Shown here: piece after piece, positions 52,802-61,513 of the stretch
Position numbering within the stretch: the stretch's first letter is position 1
Layout of the letters: the number at the start of each line of letters is the position of its first letter
Source of the DNA: Bog-473 sp963791455
GTDB taxonomy: Bacteria; Actinomycetota; Acidimicrobiia; Acidimicrobiales; RAAP-2
Assembly (NCBI GenBank): GCA_963791455.1
Contig: CAWBSM010000002.1
Span: 124,001 to 188,000 of the forward strand
DNA: 64,000 bases
Direction of reading: 5' to 3'
Notes under the pieces: generated by a model
The model's input: only the letters and a program-made list of their open reading frames with translations
The model's database searches: none
Told to the model about the DNA's origin: nothing
Program-made: the position numbers and the translations under genes

Positions 52802-53103
52802 CGACTTCGCCGAAGCGGCAGCTCGCAGAAGCAACATGAGAGCTCTAGGGGATGGTTTCTGGTGCAGGCGATTGCCAGTTTTAGCACCGCGTCCTGGACC
52901 CGGACTGGTGTTGGAGGGAGGCTGCGATTGCCCCGGGCTGCGCAATCCCACCGGCCGGGGCGTTTTCGCATGAACCTCAGTAGGAAATGCAACCAGACGT
53001 TTCGATTTCGGAGGTCCATCATCACCTCGGTGGTGTCCCCTACCAATGACTCGTGGGCACGCACACGCCGAAGTACGGACGCTGGATTGGTGCCCTTCGA
53101 CCC
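52802..53103 (+). other. No gene recognised, 302 bp
   Basis: Short frames on both strands without family match. It separates the PRC terminator from the end of the minus-strand DinB-like gene. Confidence 0.4.
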
Positions 53104-53625
53104 TCAGTAGCCTGTGACACCATCGATGCGCTGACGCAGGAGGTCAGCGTGACCGTTGTGACGCGCGTACTCCTCCACCATGTGGACGTAGACCCAACGC
53201 ACGCTCATCTCGACTCCCCGGTGCGTGTGCAAGAACGTCTCGTCCAGTCCGTGACTGGCGGCCACAGCGCCGGCCCGGTCGATCTCTTCGGCGAAGATGG
53301 TGAGGTCAGTTTCAGGGTCGGCCTCGTCCACATGGTCGAACTCGCCCTCAGGATCCTCCTCGCTCGAATACAAGAACCCCACGTCCTCGCCCCCGATCCG
53401 GCGGCGGAACCAGCCACGCTCTACCTCGGCCATGTGCCGCACCAAACCGAGCAACGACAACGTAGAGGGCGGGACGGACCGACTGCGCAGCTGCTCACCC
53501 GTGAGCCCGCTGCACTTCGTCAATAGCGTCTGGCGGTGAAAGTCGAGCCATGCCTCGAGCATTGTCCGCTCATCAGCGATGGGTGGCGTGGTCACTCTCT
53601 CGACCGAGGGCGCAGTCCAGGTCAT
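53104..53625 (-). CDS. DinB/DUF664-family protein
   Basis: 173 residues from ATG 53625; a longer in-frame start at 53712 is less likely. Four-helix-bundle pattern: TMLEAWLDFHRQTLLTKCSGLTGEQLRS, then LSLLGLVRHMAEVERGWFRRRIGGE and RWVYVHMVEEYARHNGHADLLRQRIDG. The His residues (FHRQ, RHMAEVE, EYARHNGH) make the usual metal triad. Many relatives are mycothiol-dependent, such as maleylpyruvate isomerase, or have unknown function. Immediately left of the intact tRNA-Val. Confidence 0.85.
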   Translation of the reverse strand: MTWTAPSVERVTTPPIADERTMLEAWLDFHRQTLLTKCSGLTGEQLRSRSVPPSTLSLLGLVRHMAEVERGWFRRRIGGEDVGFLYSSEEDPEGEFDHVDEADPETDLTIFAEEIDRAGAVAASHGLDETFLHTHRGVEMSVRWVYVHMVEEYARHNGHADLLRQRIDGVTGY

Positions 53626-53900
53626 GGCGCCAGGATGCCACGGTTCCCGAGCGACGTTACGGACCAACGGCGTCGGAGATCCGGCTGGTCGGACGTGGCA
53701 TCTGGAGAGCACTTGCCCCTGCCCCCCTGCAGCTCAACCAGTTGTCGACACAGACCGTCCTCTTTCGCCGGTACGGAGGCGCCGTCGGCCGTTACCCCGC
53801 GAGCTACTGCCTCGCGCACGGGTTGCCGCACAAACTCGCGCACCTGTACGACGGCGATATCGGGAGGGCCGCATATTCTCCGCATAAGTGCTGCTCAGTG

Positions 53901-53976
53901 TGGTGGGCCGTAGAGGACTCGAACCTCTGACCCCTTGCGCGTCATGCAAGTGCGCTACCAACTGCGCCAACGGCCC
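53901..53976 (-). tRNA. tRNA-Val (anticodon GAC)
   Basis: Reading the minus strand from 53976: acceptor GGGCCGT pairs with ACGGCCC; D arm GCGCAGTTGGTAGCGC; anticodon stem CTTGC/GCAAG with loop ATGACGC, anticodon GAC (Val, GTC codons); T arm AGAGGTTCGAGTCCTCT; discriminator A and encoded CCA at 53903-53901. All helices pair. Its 3' part (53949-53901) is repeated at 49351-49303. Confidence 0.93.
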
Positions 53977-54043
53977 GTTCAGCCAGACCCTACCACTGGC
54001 CCAATCGGCGTCCCCCCTTGCGGCGCGCCCCGGCCCACACCCG

Positions 54044-54059
54044 TACAATTAGACAGTGA
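54044..54059 (+). promoter_or_regulatory. -10 box and probable leaderless start of the PhyH gene
   Basis: TACAAT at 54044-54049 followed after 6 nt by GTGATG (54056-54061). No ribosome binding site is present, so the transcript probably starts at the GTG or ATG. A -35 element is poor (TTGCGG at 54018-54023, 20 bp spacing). Confidence 0.5.
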
Positions 54060-54904
54060 TGCCGAGCGACGACAGCGCGAGTACGGTTAACACCCTGCCC
54101 CAGCTCGAGGCCCACCTGCGCCGAATCGCCGAGGACGGCTACACCATTCTTCCGGACGCGATCGAGCCGGAGCTCGTAGATGAGATCGACGAGGCGCTGC
54201 TCGCGTTGGAGCACGACCTCTGCGTCGTCCCGGCCGAGAATCTCTTCGAAGGCCTGCACACGACGCGTGTGTACAACCTCCTCGTACACGGGGAGACCTT
54301 TCAGAAGATCCCGGTGCACCCCAACGTGCTCCCCATCGTCGAAGGGGTCCTCGATCCGGGGCTCCTGATCTCCTCGCTGTCGTCCATCGCCATCGGCCCC
54401 GACGAACAAGCACAGCCGGTCCATGCCGACGACCAACTCATCCCACTTCCACGTCCCCACGTACCGATCATCTGCAACACCATGTGGGCCGTCACCGACT
54501 TCACAGAAGAGAACGGCGCCACACGCGTCGTCCCCGGAAGCCATCTGCGCGACGAGCCGCCCAACCCCCTCGAGCTCTACGACACGGTCCCGGCCGAGAT
54601 GACCAAGGGGAGTGTTCTGGTGTGGGTCGGGAGCCTCTGGCACGGCGGCGGCGCGAACCGCACCGACCGGCGCCGTGTCGGCATCGCAATGAACTACTGC
54701 GCCGGCTACATCCGGCAGCAGGAGAACCAGCAGCTCGGCGTGCCGCCCTCTCTCGTCAAAACCTTCTCCCGTCGGCTGCAGGAGTTGGTCGGATATTCCG
54801 TCTACAACGGCCTGGTCGGTCACATCGACAAGAAGCATCCCGCCAAAGTCGTGCTCGCCGGGGACGAGGGTGTCGACATGGTGTGGGACCTCCTCAAGGC
54901 CTGA
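54059..54904 (+). CDS. Phytanoyl-CoA dioxygenase (PhyH) family protein
   Basis: 281 residues from ATG 54059; a GTG at 54056 is also possible. Fe(II)/2-oxoglutarate oxygenase: metal motif VHADDQL (His-x-Asp), AVTDFTEENGATRVVPGSH, distal His in GSLWHGGGANRT with the 2-oxoglutarate Arg after it. N-terminus RIAEDGYTILPDAIEPELVDEIDEAL is typical. Hydroxylation of a small or acyl substrate is likely, exact one unknown. Intact and outside the island. Confidence 0.87.
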   Translation: MPSDDSASTVNTLPQLEAHLRRIAEDGYTILPDAIEPELVDEIDEALLALEHDLCVVPAENLFEGLHTTRVYNLLVHGETFQKIPVHPNVLPIVEGVLDPGLLISSLSSIAIGPDEQAQPVHADDQLIPLPRPHVPIICNTMWAVTDFTEENGATRVVPGSHLRDEPPNPLELYDTVPAEMTKGSVLVWVGSLWHGGGANRTDRRRVGIAMNYCAGYIRQQENQQLGVPPSLVKTFSRRLQELVGYSVYNGLVGHIDKKHPAKVVLAGDEGVDMVWDLLKA

Positions 54905-54910
54905 GCCGAC

Positions 54911-55633
54911 TCAGGCCGCCTCCCAGAGAACCCGCGGCGCGACCGGCCAAAAGTAATCACGGGGATCGACCGGGACCATTCCCTGGGACAGCCGCCAGAC
55001 GTCGTGCTCCTGTGTCCACTGCCGGTGCCAGCAGATCTGGTGCTGGTGGAGCCGAGAGAGATCGCCCCCACCCAGTTCGTTGTAGCGCTCCGCCAGCGCA
55101 AAGAGCACCTCGAGCGCTGCGATGGCGTCTGCCGACGCATCGTGCGCCTTTCCGATCTCGATTCCGTAGTGCGAGCACAGGTCGGCGAGTGTCCTCCTCC
55201 CCTGGCGATCGCGGTCGAAGTGACGGTCGATCACCACGGCGTCCAGCACCGGTCCGCGCCAACCCCGCCCGAGCAGGCCCCGCCCGCACAACTGCCGCGC
55301 CTGGGTCTCCATGATGGTGAGGTCGTAGTCCAGCTTCATCCCCACCAGTGGCACGCCCCGGGCACCGGCCGAGACGACGGCGTCGGTCACCAGGGCGATG
55401 GCGTCACGCAAGGGCATACCCTCGTCGCGCGCCCGCTCCGTCGAGATTCCGTGCACCTCGGTCGCCTCTGCCGGGATCTCACGGCCTGGGTCGATGAGTC
55501 CCGACCAGCTCCGGACCACCACACCGCCCACGACGTACACCAGTGCGTACGAGACCGGCACATCGGTGAAGCGGTCGACCCCCGTGGTCTCGAAATCGAA
55601 CCCCAGCACCTCATCGGAGGTCCACCGATCCAT
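54911..55633 (-). CDS. DEDDh-family 3'-5' exonuclease (DnaQ-like)
   Basis: 240 residues from ATG 55633. Exo I LGFDFETTGVD (Asp, Glu), Exo II region VGMKLDYDLTIME with Asp, and Exo III KAHDASADA (His-x4-Asp). HGIST and LADLCSHYGIEIG are usual. A stand-alone epsilon-like nuclease for proofreading or repair, or RNA processing. The rest, about 60 residues, is a C-terminal extension of unknown role with WRLSQGMVPVDPRDYFWPV. Convergent with the PhyH gene. Confidence 0.87.
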   Translation of the reverse strand: MDRWTSDEVLGFDFETTGVDRFTDVPVSYALVYVVGGVVVRSWSGLIDPGREIPAEATEVHGISTERARDEGMPLRDAIALVTDAVVSAGARGVPLVGMKLDYDLTIMETQARQLCGRGLLGRGWRGPVLDAVVIDRHFDRDRQGRRTLADLCSHYGIEIGKAHDASADAIAALEVLFALAERYNELGGGDLSRLHQHQICWHRQWTQEHDVWRLSQGMVPVDPRDYFWPVAPRVLWEAA

Positions 55634-55776
55634 GTGCCGAGCATGCCAGCGTGGTGTGACAGGACCGAGGATGCCGCCCAACGACGATGAGCTCGAGCTC
55701 CCGTCCGCCGTTCATGTCCCTGCGTGGCCGCTCTCAGACCGCTCGCCACAACGTCTCGACGGCTACCGTCGGCCCG

Positions 55777-58554
55777 ATGAAGGACGGTTCGCCCGCGCGG
55801 CGACGATGGGTGCTACTCGCCGCGGTGCTTGCGCTGGTGGGTACGGGAGAGGCGGCTGGTGCCCATCTGTCCGGCTCTGTTGTGGGGGCAGAGCCACCGG
55901 CCGCCACTGCCGTGGCCGACCCGGCGGCGCTCGTTCATCCTCTCGACGGCACCGGCACCGGGCCGGTCGTCCCGGGCACCGTGGGTGAATTCCCGGGCGC
56001 CGACACGCCCTTCGGCATGATTCAGTGGAGCCCCGACACCGTCCCCGACGCCGTTCAGGCGGGCGGCGGGTACGCATACGCGGACACCAGGATCAACGGC
56101 TTCAGCCTCACCCATCTCAGCGGTACCGGCTGCCCCTCCTACCAAGACGTACCCATCTTGCCCACGGAGGGCGCCCTCGGGAGCAATCCCGTGGACGCCG
56201 CCGCTGAGTTCTCGCACGCCCACGAACAGGCCACGCCCGGTCGCTACGAGGTCACGCTCGGTCCCGGGCCTATTGGGGCCACCCTGGCCGTCACGCCGCG
56301 GACTGGAATCGCCCGCTTCACCTTTCCGTCGGGGACCCGGTCCAACGTCCTGTTCAAGGTGGCCGACAGTGCCAACCCGGTCTCCACCGCCAGTGTGCGC
56401 GCCGTCGGCGACGACGAGGTTGTCGGACAGGACACCAGCGGAGGCTTCTGCCAGACCGGGACCAAATACACCCTGTACTTCTTCGCACGATTCGACCGCC
56501 CGTTCTCGTCCGCCGGAACCTGGAGCGGCTCTGGCACATCCGGGCACACCAATTGCACCGGCACGTCCTGCGGCGCATTCGTGACCTTCGACACCATGTC
56601 ACAGCACGACGTCCTCATGAAGGTCGGCATCTCCTTTGTCAGCACCCGCGACGCGGAGCAGAACCTCGCCGTCGAAGACCCTGGCTGGTCACTCCCCTTG
56701 GTGGCCGCCCAGGCCCGCGCGCGATGGAACGCGCTGCTTGGTCGTATTGCCGTTGGTGGGGGCACCCAGTCCGAGGTGCACACCTTCTACACTGCGCTCT
56801 ACCATTCCCTCCTCTTCCCGAACATCGTGTCCGATGTGAACGGCCAGTACGCGGGCAGCGACGGCAGAGTGCACTCCGCCCGCGGGCGTGACGAGTACGC
56901 CAACTTCTCCGATTGGGACATCTACCGCAGCGAGATCCAGCTCGAGTCGCTCCTCGAGCCTCGTGCCGTCGGCAACATGGTCCAGTCGCTTGTGGACGAC
57001 TCGGAGCAGACGGGTTGGTTACCCAAATGGGCCATCGTGGGGGGCGACACGTCCCAGGTCAACGGCGACTCGGCCGATCCGATCATCGCGGACGCCTACG
57101 CCATGGGAGTACGCAACTTCGACGTCGCCGCGGCTCTCCGCGCCATGGTCAAGGGAGCGACGCAAAACGAGACCGGTCACGGCCTTGAGATCGAACGCCA
57201 GTACCTGAGTCAGTACCTCTCCCAGCACTATGTCAATGCCTCCTCGCTCGACCTGACCTCCATCGACTACTCCATCGGAGGCTCGGTCACCCTCGAATAC
57301 GCCATCGACGATTTCGCCATCGCGCGTCTCGCCTCCGCAGTCGGTGACCGCGCCCTTGCCTCGACGATGATGGAACGCGCCTCCAACTGGGAGTACCTCT
57401 TCAATCCCGCCACTGGGTTCATGGGAGCGCGCGGCAGCGATGGCAGTTTTCAGCCCGGCCCGGCGTTCCAGACGTCGCAATTCGAGCCAGGAGGACAGCT
57501 GGGCTTTGAAGAGGGCAACGCCGTGCAGTACACGTGGTACGTGCCCCAGGACCTGGCCGCACTCGCGTCTCTCATGGGCGGCGACGCCGCGGCGACCGAC
57601 AAGCTCCTCGTCTTCTTCACCTCACTCAACGCGAGCCGCTTCGCGCCGTACGACTGGTCGGGCAACGAGCCGGGCGAGTGGGCGCCCTGGTTGTTCGACT
57701 ATTTCGGCGCGCCAGAACGGACGCAGGAGACGGTTCGCGCCATCGTCAACGCCGAATATGGCGACGCTCCGATCGACGAGCCCGGGAACGACGACTTGGG
57801 AGCGATTTCTTCGTGGTACGTCTGGGCGGCCCTCGGTCTCTTTCCGGTTACGCCGGGCACGGCGAACCTCGCGCTCGCCAGTCCGTTGTTCCCCTCGGTG
57901 ATCGTCGCCCTGCCGGATGGTCGCCGTCTCGTCGAACGAGCCCCGGCCGCGGCGCCCACCCGGCCCTACGTCCACGCTCTGACCGTCACCGGGGTGTCAC
58001 GACCAGCGCCCGCACCGACCCCCGGCTGCCCGGCGTCGGCTTCTGGCGGCCACGTCGCGAGCAACGCCTGGGACCAGCCCTGGCTCCCGGCGTCGGTCCT
58101 GCGGTCGGGCGCGATCCTCTCCTACAAACTCTCGAGGAGCCCCGACCAGGTGTGGGCCTCCGCTCCCGCCGACAGCCCACCGTCGTTCACCCAAGGCGAG
58201 CTCCCCGCCGTCGGGTTCTCCCTTCCGGGCGGCTCGACATCACTGACCGCCGGGCAGCCCACCACCGTCCGAATCGGCGCGGCGTCGGCTGGCGGGTCGC
58301 CGACCTCGGTCCGCTGGCAGGTCACCAGCGAGCCGAGCGAGCTGCGGGTGGCGCCATCTTCGGGGATCGTCACCCTGGGTACGGCGAGATCGCGCGGGGA
58401 CTCGGAGAGCACGTGCGAGCCGCTACTCCCCGCCACCGAGGTATTCAGTGTCACAGGGACCGCCCCTGGGTCGTTTGTGCTACGGGTGGACCTGAGCACG
58501 ACCGCAGGGGTGGCGCTTCCTCCGGTCGTGCTCGACGTCGTAGTCCACTCCTGA
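55777..58554 (+). CDS. Secreted GH92-family alpha-mannosidase
   Basis: 925 residues. ATG 55777 starts a signal peptide (RRRWVLLAAVLALVGTGEAAGA). Family GH92 hallmarks: NGFSLTHLSGTGCPSYQDVPILP near the N-terminus; TFYTALYHSLLFPNI; SDWDIYRSEIQL; GWLPKWAIVGG and ADAYAMGVRNFD; EYAIDDFAIARLA; EGNAVQYTWYVPQDL; GNEPGEWAPWLFDYFG; PGNDDLGAISSWYVWAALGLFPVTPG with the catalytic base Asp pair. GH92 are calcium-dependent exo-mannosidases of several linkages. A C-terminal domain of about 180 residues is beta-rich and family-unrelated. It may trim mannans outside the cell. Confidence 0.93.
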   Translation: MKDGSPARRRWVLLAAVLALVGTGEAAGAHLSGSVVGAEPPAATAVADPAALVHPLDGTGTGPVVPGTVGEFPGADTPFGMIQWSPDTVPDAVQAGGGYAYADTRINGFSLTHLSGTGCPSYQDVPILPTEGALGSNPVDAAAEFSHAHEQATPGRYEVTLGPGPIGATLAVTPRTGIARFTFPSGTRSNVLFKVADSANPVSTASVRAVGDDEVVGQDTSGGFCQTGTKYTLYFFARFDRPFSSAGTWSGSGTSGHTNCTGTSCGAFVTFDTMSQHDVLMKVGISFVSTRDAEQNLAVEDPGWSLPLVAAQARARWNALLGRIAVGGGTQSEVHTFYTALYHSLLFPNIVSDVNGQYAGSDGRVHSARGRDEYANFSDWDIYRSEIQLESLLEPRAVGNMVQSLVDDSEQTGWLPKWAIVGGDTSQVNGDSADPIIADAYAMGVRNFDVAAALRAMVKGATQNETGHGLEIERQYLSQYLSQHYVNASSLDLTSIDYSIGGSVTLEYAIDDFAIARLASAVGDRALASTMMERASNWEYLFNPATGFMGARGSDGSFQPGPAFQTSQFEPGGQLGFEEGNAVQYTWYVPQDLAALASLMGGDAAATDKLLVFFTSLNASRFAPYDWSGNEPGEWAPWLFDYFGAPERTQETVRAIVNAEYGDAPIDEPGNDDLGAISSWYVWAALGLFPVTPGTANLALASPLFPSVIVALPDGRRLVERAPAAAPTRPYVHALTVTGVSRPAPAPTPGCPASASGGHVASNAWDQPWLPASVLRSGAILSYKLSRSPDQVWASAPADSPPSFTQGELPAVGFSLPGGSTSLTAGQPTTVRIGAASAGGSPTSVRWQVTSEPSELRVAPSSGIVTLGTARSRGDSESTCEPLLPATEVFSVTGTAPGSFVLRVDLSTTAGVALPPVVLDVVVHS

Positions 58555-58582
58555 ACCGGCCGACGCGTTTCCTCGAGTTGGC

Positions 58583-59410
58583 CTACTCCTCCCGGTCCGC
58601 ATCGCCACGCGCGGACGGAAACCGCGGCTCGCGACGCTGCCGTAGTGCGACCAAGCCCTCACGGGCATCAGGCCCGAGGAAACCCAGCATCTCGAGTGCC
58701 ATGGACTCGCCAAATGTCGGAAGCGCCTGCCGGATCCACTGGTTCATGGCTCGTTTAGTCCACTGGATGGCGGTCGCACTTCCCGCCGCCAGCCGACCCG
58801 CGATGGACATCGCTTCATCGAGCACGTCGTCGTCCGGCACACAGCGTGTCACGAGCCCAAGGCGCTCGGCTTCTGGACCGGAGACGAAGTCGCCCGTCAT
58901 GAGGTAGTACTTGGCCTTTGCCATGCCGCAGAGCAGCGGCCAGACGATGGCCGCGTGGTCCCCAGCCGCGACACCGAGACGGGCGTGACCGTCCGACAGG
59001 CGCGCCGACTCGGCCATCACGCTGACATCGGCCAGCAAGGCAACGGCCAGGCCGGCACCGACTGCAACGCCGTTGATGGCAGAAACGATCGGCTTTCGGG
59101 CGAGCAGCATCTGCTCGACGATCGCGCCGGCATCTCGCCATTGCACAAGCGTCGCTTCGTAATCCTCCGTCATCTCCTCGATCATCTCCAGGTCGCCTCC
59201 AGCCGAGAACGCCTGGCCTGCGCCGGTCACCACGGATGCTCGCACCCCGGAATCGTCGTCCACCACCGCCCATACCTCGGACAGCTCCCGGTGCATCCGG
59301 ATGTTCGCCGCATTGAGCACCTCGGGTCGGTTCAGGGTGACGACAACGACTCCACCTGGGCGAACGTCGAACGTGAGATATTCGAAATCGTCGTACTCGG
59401 TCGGCCGCAT
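58583..59410 (-). CDS. Enoyl-CoA hydratase/isomerase family protein
   Basis: 275 residues. Crotonase fold: VVVVTLNRPEVLNAANIRMHRELSEV, oxyanion AGQAFSAGGDLEMIEEM and KPIVSAINGVAVGAGLAVALLADVSVMA. One catalytic Glu of true hydratases (about residue 140, usually E) is in a region reading ESARLSDGHARLGVAAGDHAAI, with Asp/His instead of the usual Glu pair, so a different crotonase activity is possible. Convergent with the GH92 gene, 28 bp apart. Confidence 0.85.
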   Translation of the reverse strand: MRPTEYDDFEYLTFDVRPGGVVVVTLNRPEVLNAANIRMHRELSEVWAVVDDDSGVRASVVTGAGQAFSAGGDLEMIEEMTEDYEATLVQWRDAGAIVEQMLLARKPIVSAINGVAVGAGLAVALLADVSVMAESARLSDGHARLGVAAGDHAAIVWPLLCGMAKAKYYLMTGDFVSGPEAERLGLVTRCVPDDDVLDEAMSIAGRLAAGSATAIQWTKRAMNQWIRQALPTFGESMALEMLGFLGPDAREGLVALRQRREPRFPSARGDADREE

Positions 59411-59504
59411 GGCACCTCCGATCGGAGACTGGCACCGGGGCGAACACCTATCGTGGTTGCGATCAGGTCTTCGGCCATCGCATCGGAGGGTATTCCATAG
59501 GCTT

Positions 59505-59574
59505 GGTCGAATCCTCGATGCCGGTTGAACAAGAAGGTGACTGTACCTGTCGGAGCCGTCACGGCTGATCTCAC
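59505..59574 (-). pseudogene. Remnant of a class III adenylate/guanylate cyclase N-terminus
   Basis: From ATG 59574 the minus strand reads RSAVTAPTGTVTFLF, the common beginning of actinobacterial cyclase or LuxR-cyclase proteins (normally followed by TDIEGST). Here it goes into NRHRGFDQ and no domain follows. About 20 residues only, so the call is tentative. Confidence 0.35.
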
Positions 59575-59704
59575 CGGAGGTGGGGTCGTTCGCGGTGACC
59601 TCGGAGGCGGCAGCCCCTCCAGGCGACCACTGGAGCGCCCACGTGGTCCGGCTGCCGGCTAGCGCCAGGAGAGCGACCAGGCCTGCCGCACCGCCGCATG
59701 CCGT

Positions 59705-60133
59705 CTAGTAGAGGGCTACGGTCGGAATCATCGCGATACAACTGATCTCAACCACTGCCTCCGGTTCGAACAGTTCCGTCACACCGACGTCGGTCCAGGC
59801 CGGATAAGGGTCTTCGAGGAACTCGGACGCCACCCTCAGCAAGACATCAACCTGCGACCGTAATCCCACTCTGTACGAGGTGATCTCGACAACGTCAGAC
59901 CAGGTCACGCCAGCAGAGGCCAGCGTCGTCGCAACGTTGTGAAAGGTCTGCCTCGTTTGCTCCTCGGGGTCAGCTGAGAAGGTGCCGTCCATCATGTCCC
60001 CCGTGTGGCCAGTGAGCCGCAATGTGTCGCCGACGCGGACCGCGCCTGGGATGTGGGTTTCATTGTAGAAATCGGTCCACGTCGCAGGGATGACGGCGTC
60101 GCGGCGTTTTGATTGACCTCCGGCTCCATTCAT
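59705..60133 (-). CDS. RidA/YjgF/YER057c-family protein
   Basis: 142 residues. RidA fold: FYNETHIPGAVRVGDTLRLTGHTG, EEQTRQTFHNVATTLASAGVTWSDVVEITSYRVGL, PAWTDVGVTELFEPEAVVEISCIAMI. The active Arg of true RidA (about residue 105, in NRPART) is not seen in YPAWTDVGV, so this is another Rid subgroup. Roles range from imine deamination to catabolism of aromatic compounds. Stands alone. Confidence 0.82.
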   Translation of the reverse strand: MNGAGGQSKRRDAVIPATWTDFYNETHIPGAVRVGDTLRLTGHTGDMMDGTFSADPEEQTRQTFHNVATTLASAGVTWSDVVEITSYRVGLRSQVDVLLRVASEFLEDPYPAWTDVGVTELFEPEAVVEISCIAMIPTVALY

Positions 60134-60322
60134 TGCACGTCCTTGCCTCCTCTGACAGGTCTGCGTCGGCGCGCCCCGTGGCAGATGGCCAAGGGAGAGA
60201 TCCTAGGACCCGTCGGCTGACGGCACGGGCTGACACCGGGACACGTCGAGCCAGTCGCGCCGCTCGCCGCACCACCAACGAGTCGAGTCCCGCCTTGGAG
60301 CGGATGAGGTTCTCGTCCTCAA

Positions 60323-60580
60323 TCAGAAGGCGTCTGGTACGAAGATGTAGCGCCACTCGGGGAGGGATCCGTGATCGTCGAGCGCGTAAGTGCCGCTCCG
60401 CTCCCGGATCTCGAGTCTCGGTGGAAAGGTCTCGAGCCGGCTGATACAGGGTCAACCCTCGCACGGGACGAAGATTCTGTCCCCGCTCTGGATCCCTTCT
60501 CCCTGCCAGCATGTCTCGTACCATTCGAGCGAGTGCCGGCCATCGGCAATGTTCAGCGGGATGCCAGAGGGTCGTGCCAC
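60323..60580 (-). pseudogene. Small gene interrupted by an in-frame TGA
   Basis: From a GTG at 60580 one frame reads ARPSGIPLNIADGRHSLEWYETCW, QGEGIQSGDRIFVPCEG, then TGA (60452-60454), and continues in the same frame with PCISRLETFPPRLEIRERSGTYALDDHGSL and EWRYIFVPDAF to the stop at 60323-60325. The second part looks as coding as the first, and homologues I recall read CEGGP at the break, so GGA to TGA by one base is likely. Total 85 codons. Function unknown. Readthrough or a base-call error are the alternatives. Confidence 0.55.
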
Positions 60581-60697
60581 TCCGCCAGTCTTGTCGTGGT
60601 TCCGTGTGCGTGTCGAGTGCCTGGGCACCCTCCGAACGCTCTGCGGTCCGTGTGGCGATCGCCGACGCCCTCACAACCCGTACGGGCCTGGACGCCG

Positions 60698-61060
60698 CTA
60701 CCAGCGGTCCAGCGTGCGCAAGTGGAAGTCGATCAGGGCGAGGAGATCTCCGACACGCCCCATCGTCTTGTGAATCTCGCCAACGGGATCAGTGGCGGCA
60801 CGCTGCGCACTGAGGGCGACTTCGGCACAGGCGCTGAGCATTCGGGCCATGTGATCACTCAGGTTCGGATCAGGACACGGGTTCGCGGTCACCCAGACCA
60901 TTGCGTCCCGGGTAGCTGCCTGTAGCTCGTCTGCCGCGGCCAACATGGTGCTCTTGTTGACCGTGATCGAGGCCGAGAAACGGTGCTCGGATTCCGTGAC
61001 GCGATGCAGTACGCCCGTCGCCCTTAGAAGCCAGAGGTGTGGGGTCGGTTCTGTGCTCAT
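60698..61060 (-). CDS. Hypothetical protein
   Basis: 120 residues from ATG 61060: STEPTPHLWLLRATGVLHRVTESEHRFS, then ASITVNKSTMLAAADELQAATRDAMVWV, PCPDPNLSDHMARMLSACAEVALSAQ, and MGRVGDLLALIDFHLRTLDRW. Mostly helical, no signal peptide or known domain. Codon use is plausible for this genome. No strong ribosome binding site, so confidence is moderate. Confidence 0.5.
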   Translation of the reverse strand: MSTEPTPHLWLLRATGVLHRVTESEHRFSASITVNKSTMLAAADELQAATRDAMVWVTANPCPDPNLSDHMARMLSACAEVALSAQRAATDPVGEIHKTMGRVGDLLALIDFHLRTLDRW

Positions 61061-61513
61061 GTCGATGATCGGGTGGGGCCGGAGACCTGCTCCCCCGCTC
61101 CCGCCCCACCCAGAACGAGTCTGGCGATCGCGGCTGATGCTCCCAAGAGCCGTTTGGACCACCCACGCACAAACCCCTCACAAAAATGCTCCTGCCCCGA
61201 CGCTCATGCCAGCCGTTGTGGGTCGGCCAGAATCGGGTCGCGCTTCGCAAAAGTTCTTCCCGTTGGTGTCCGGCGCTCGCTTCCGGTAGGGGACCGGCCG
61301 GGGACCCCTGTGACGATCACCCGCTTCATGTCGTACTCGTGGAAGCCGTCACCCCGGTGCTGTTCGAGTGACCGGTATCCTCCAGCTTGCGTTCGAGGAA
61401 ACGCCGCCGGCTGTCCACCACGGACCGGTGACACTTGAGCGCTTTTGCGCGGGCCTGGGAGCGAATCTAGGGATCGACACGCCCGCCGAACCTTGCTGTG
61501 CAAGGCTCCGACC
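61061..61513 (+). other. No gene recognised, 453 bp
   Basis: Short frames on both strands without family match. It should hold the promoters of the divergent hypothetical and cupin genes. No clear hairpin found. Confidence 0.4.

Larger units (their letters stand above)
49303..53949. mobile_element. Putative 4.6-kb tRNA-Val-bounded genomic island, no integrase seen
   Basis: Bounded by the direct 49-bp repeats. Contents: GNAT gene, decayed glycosyltransferase-like gene, IS481 stub, a small basic protein, PRC-barrel protein, DinB-like protein and about 1.5 kb of DNA without recognisable genes (48,996-49,302 outside it and 49,352-49,771 inside it also show none). Codon use looks less GC3-biased in the PRC and basic genes than in the flanks. 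No tyrosine or serine recombinase motif was found, so it would be a remnant or a satellite mobilised in trans. The alternative is a duplicated and truncated tRNA without integration. Confidence 0.5.

Noticed and set aside
49352..53900. Integrase or recombinase in the island
   Set aside because: No frame shows tyrosine recombinase (R..HxxR..Y) or serine recombinase motifs; the only transposase sequence is the IS481 N-terminal stub.
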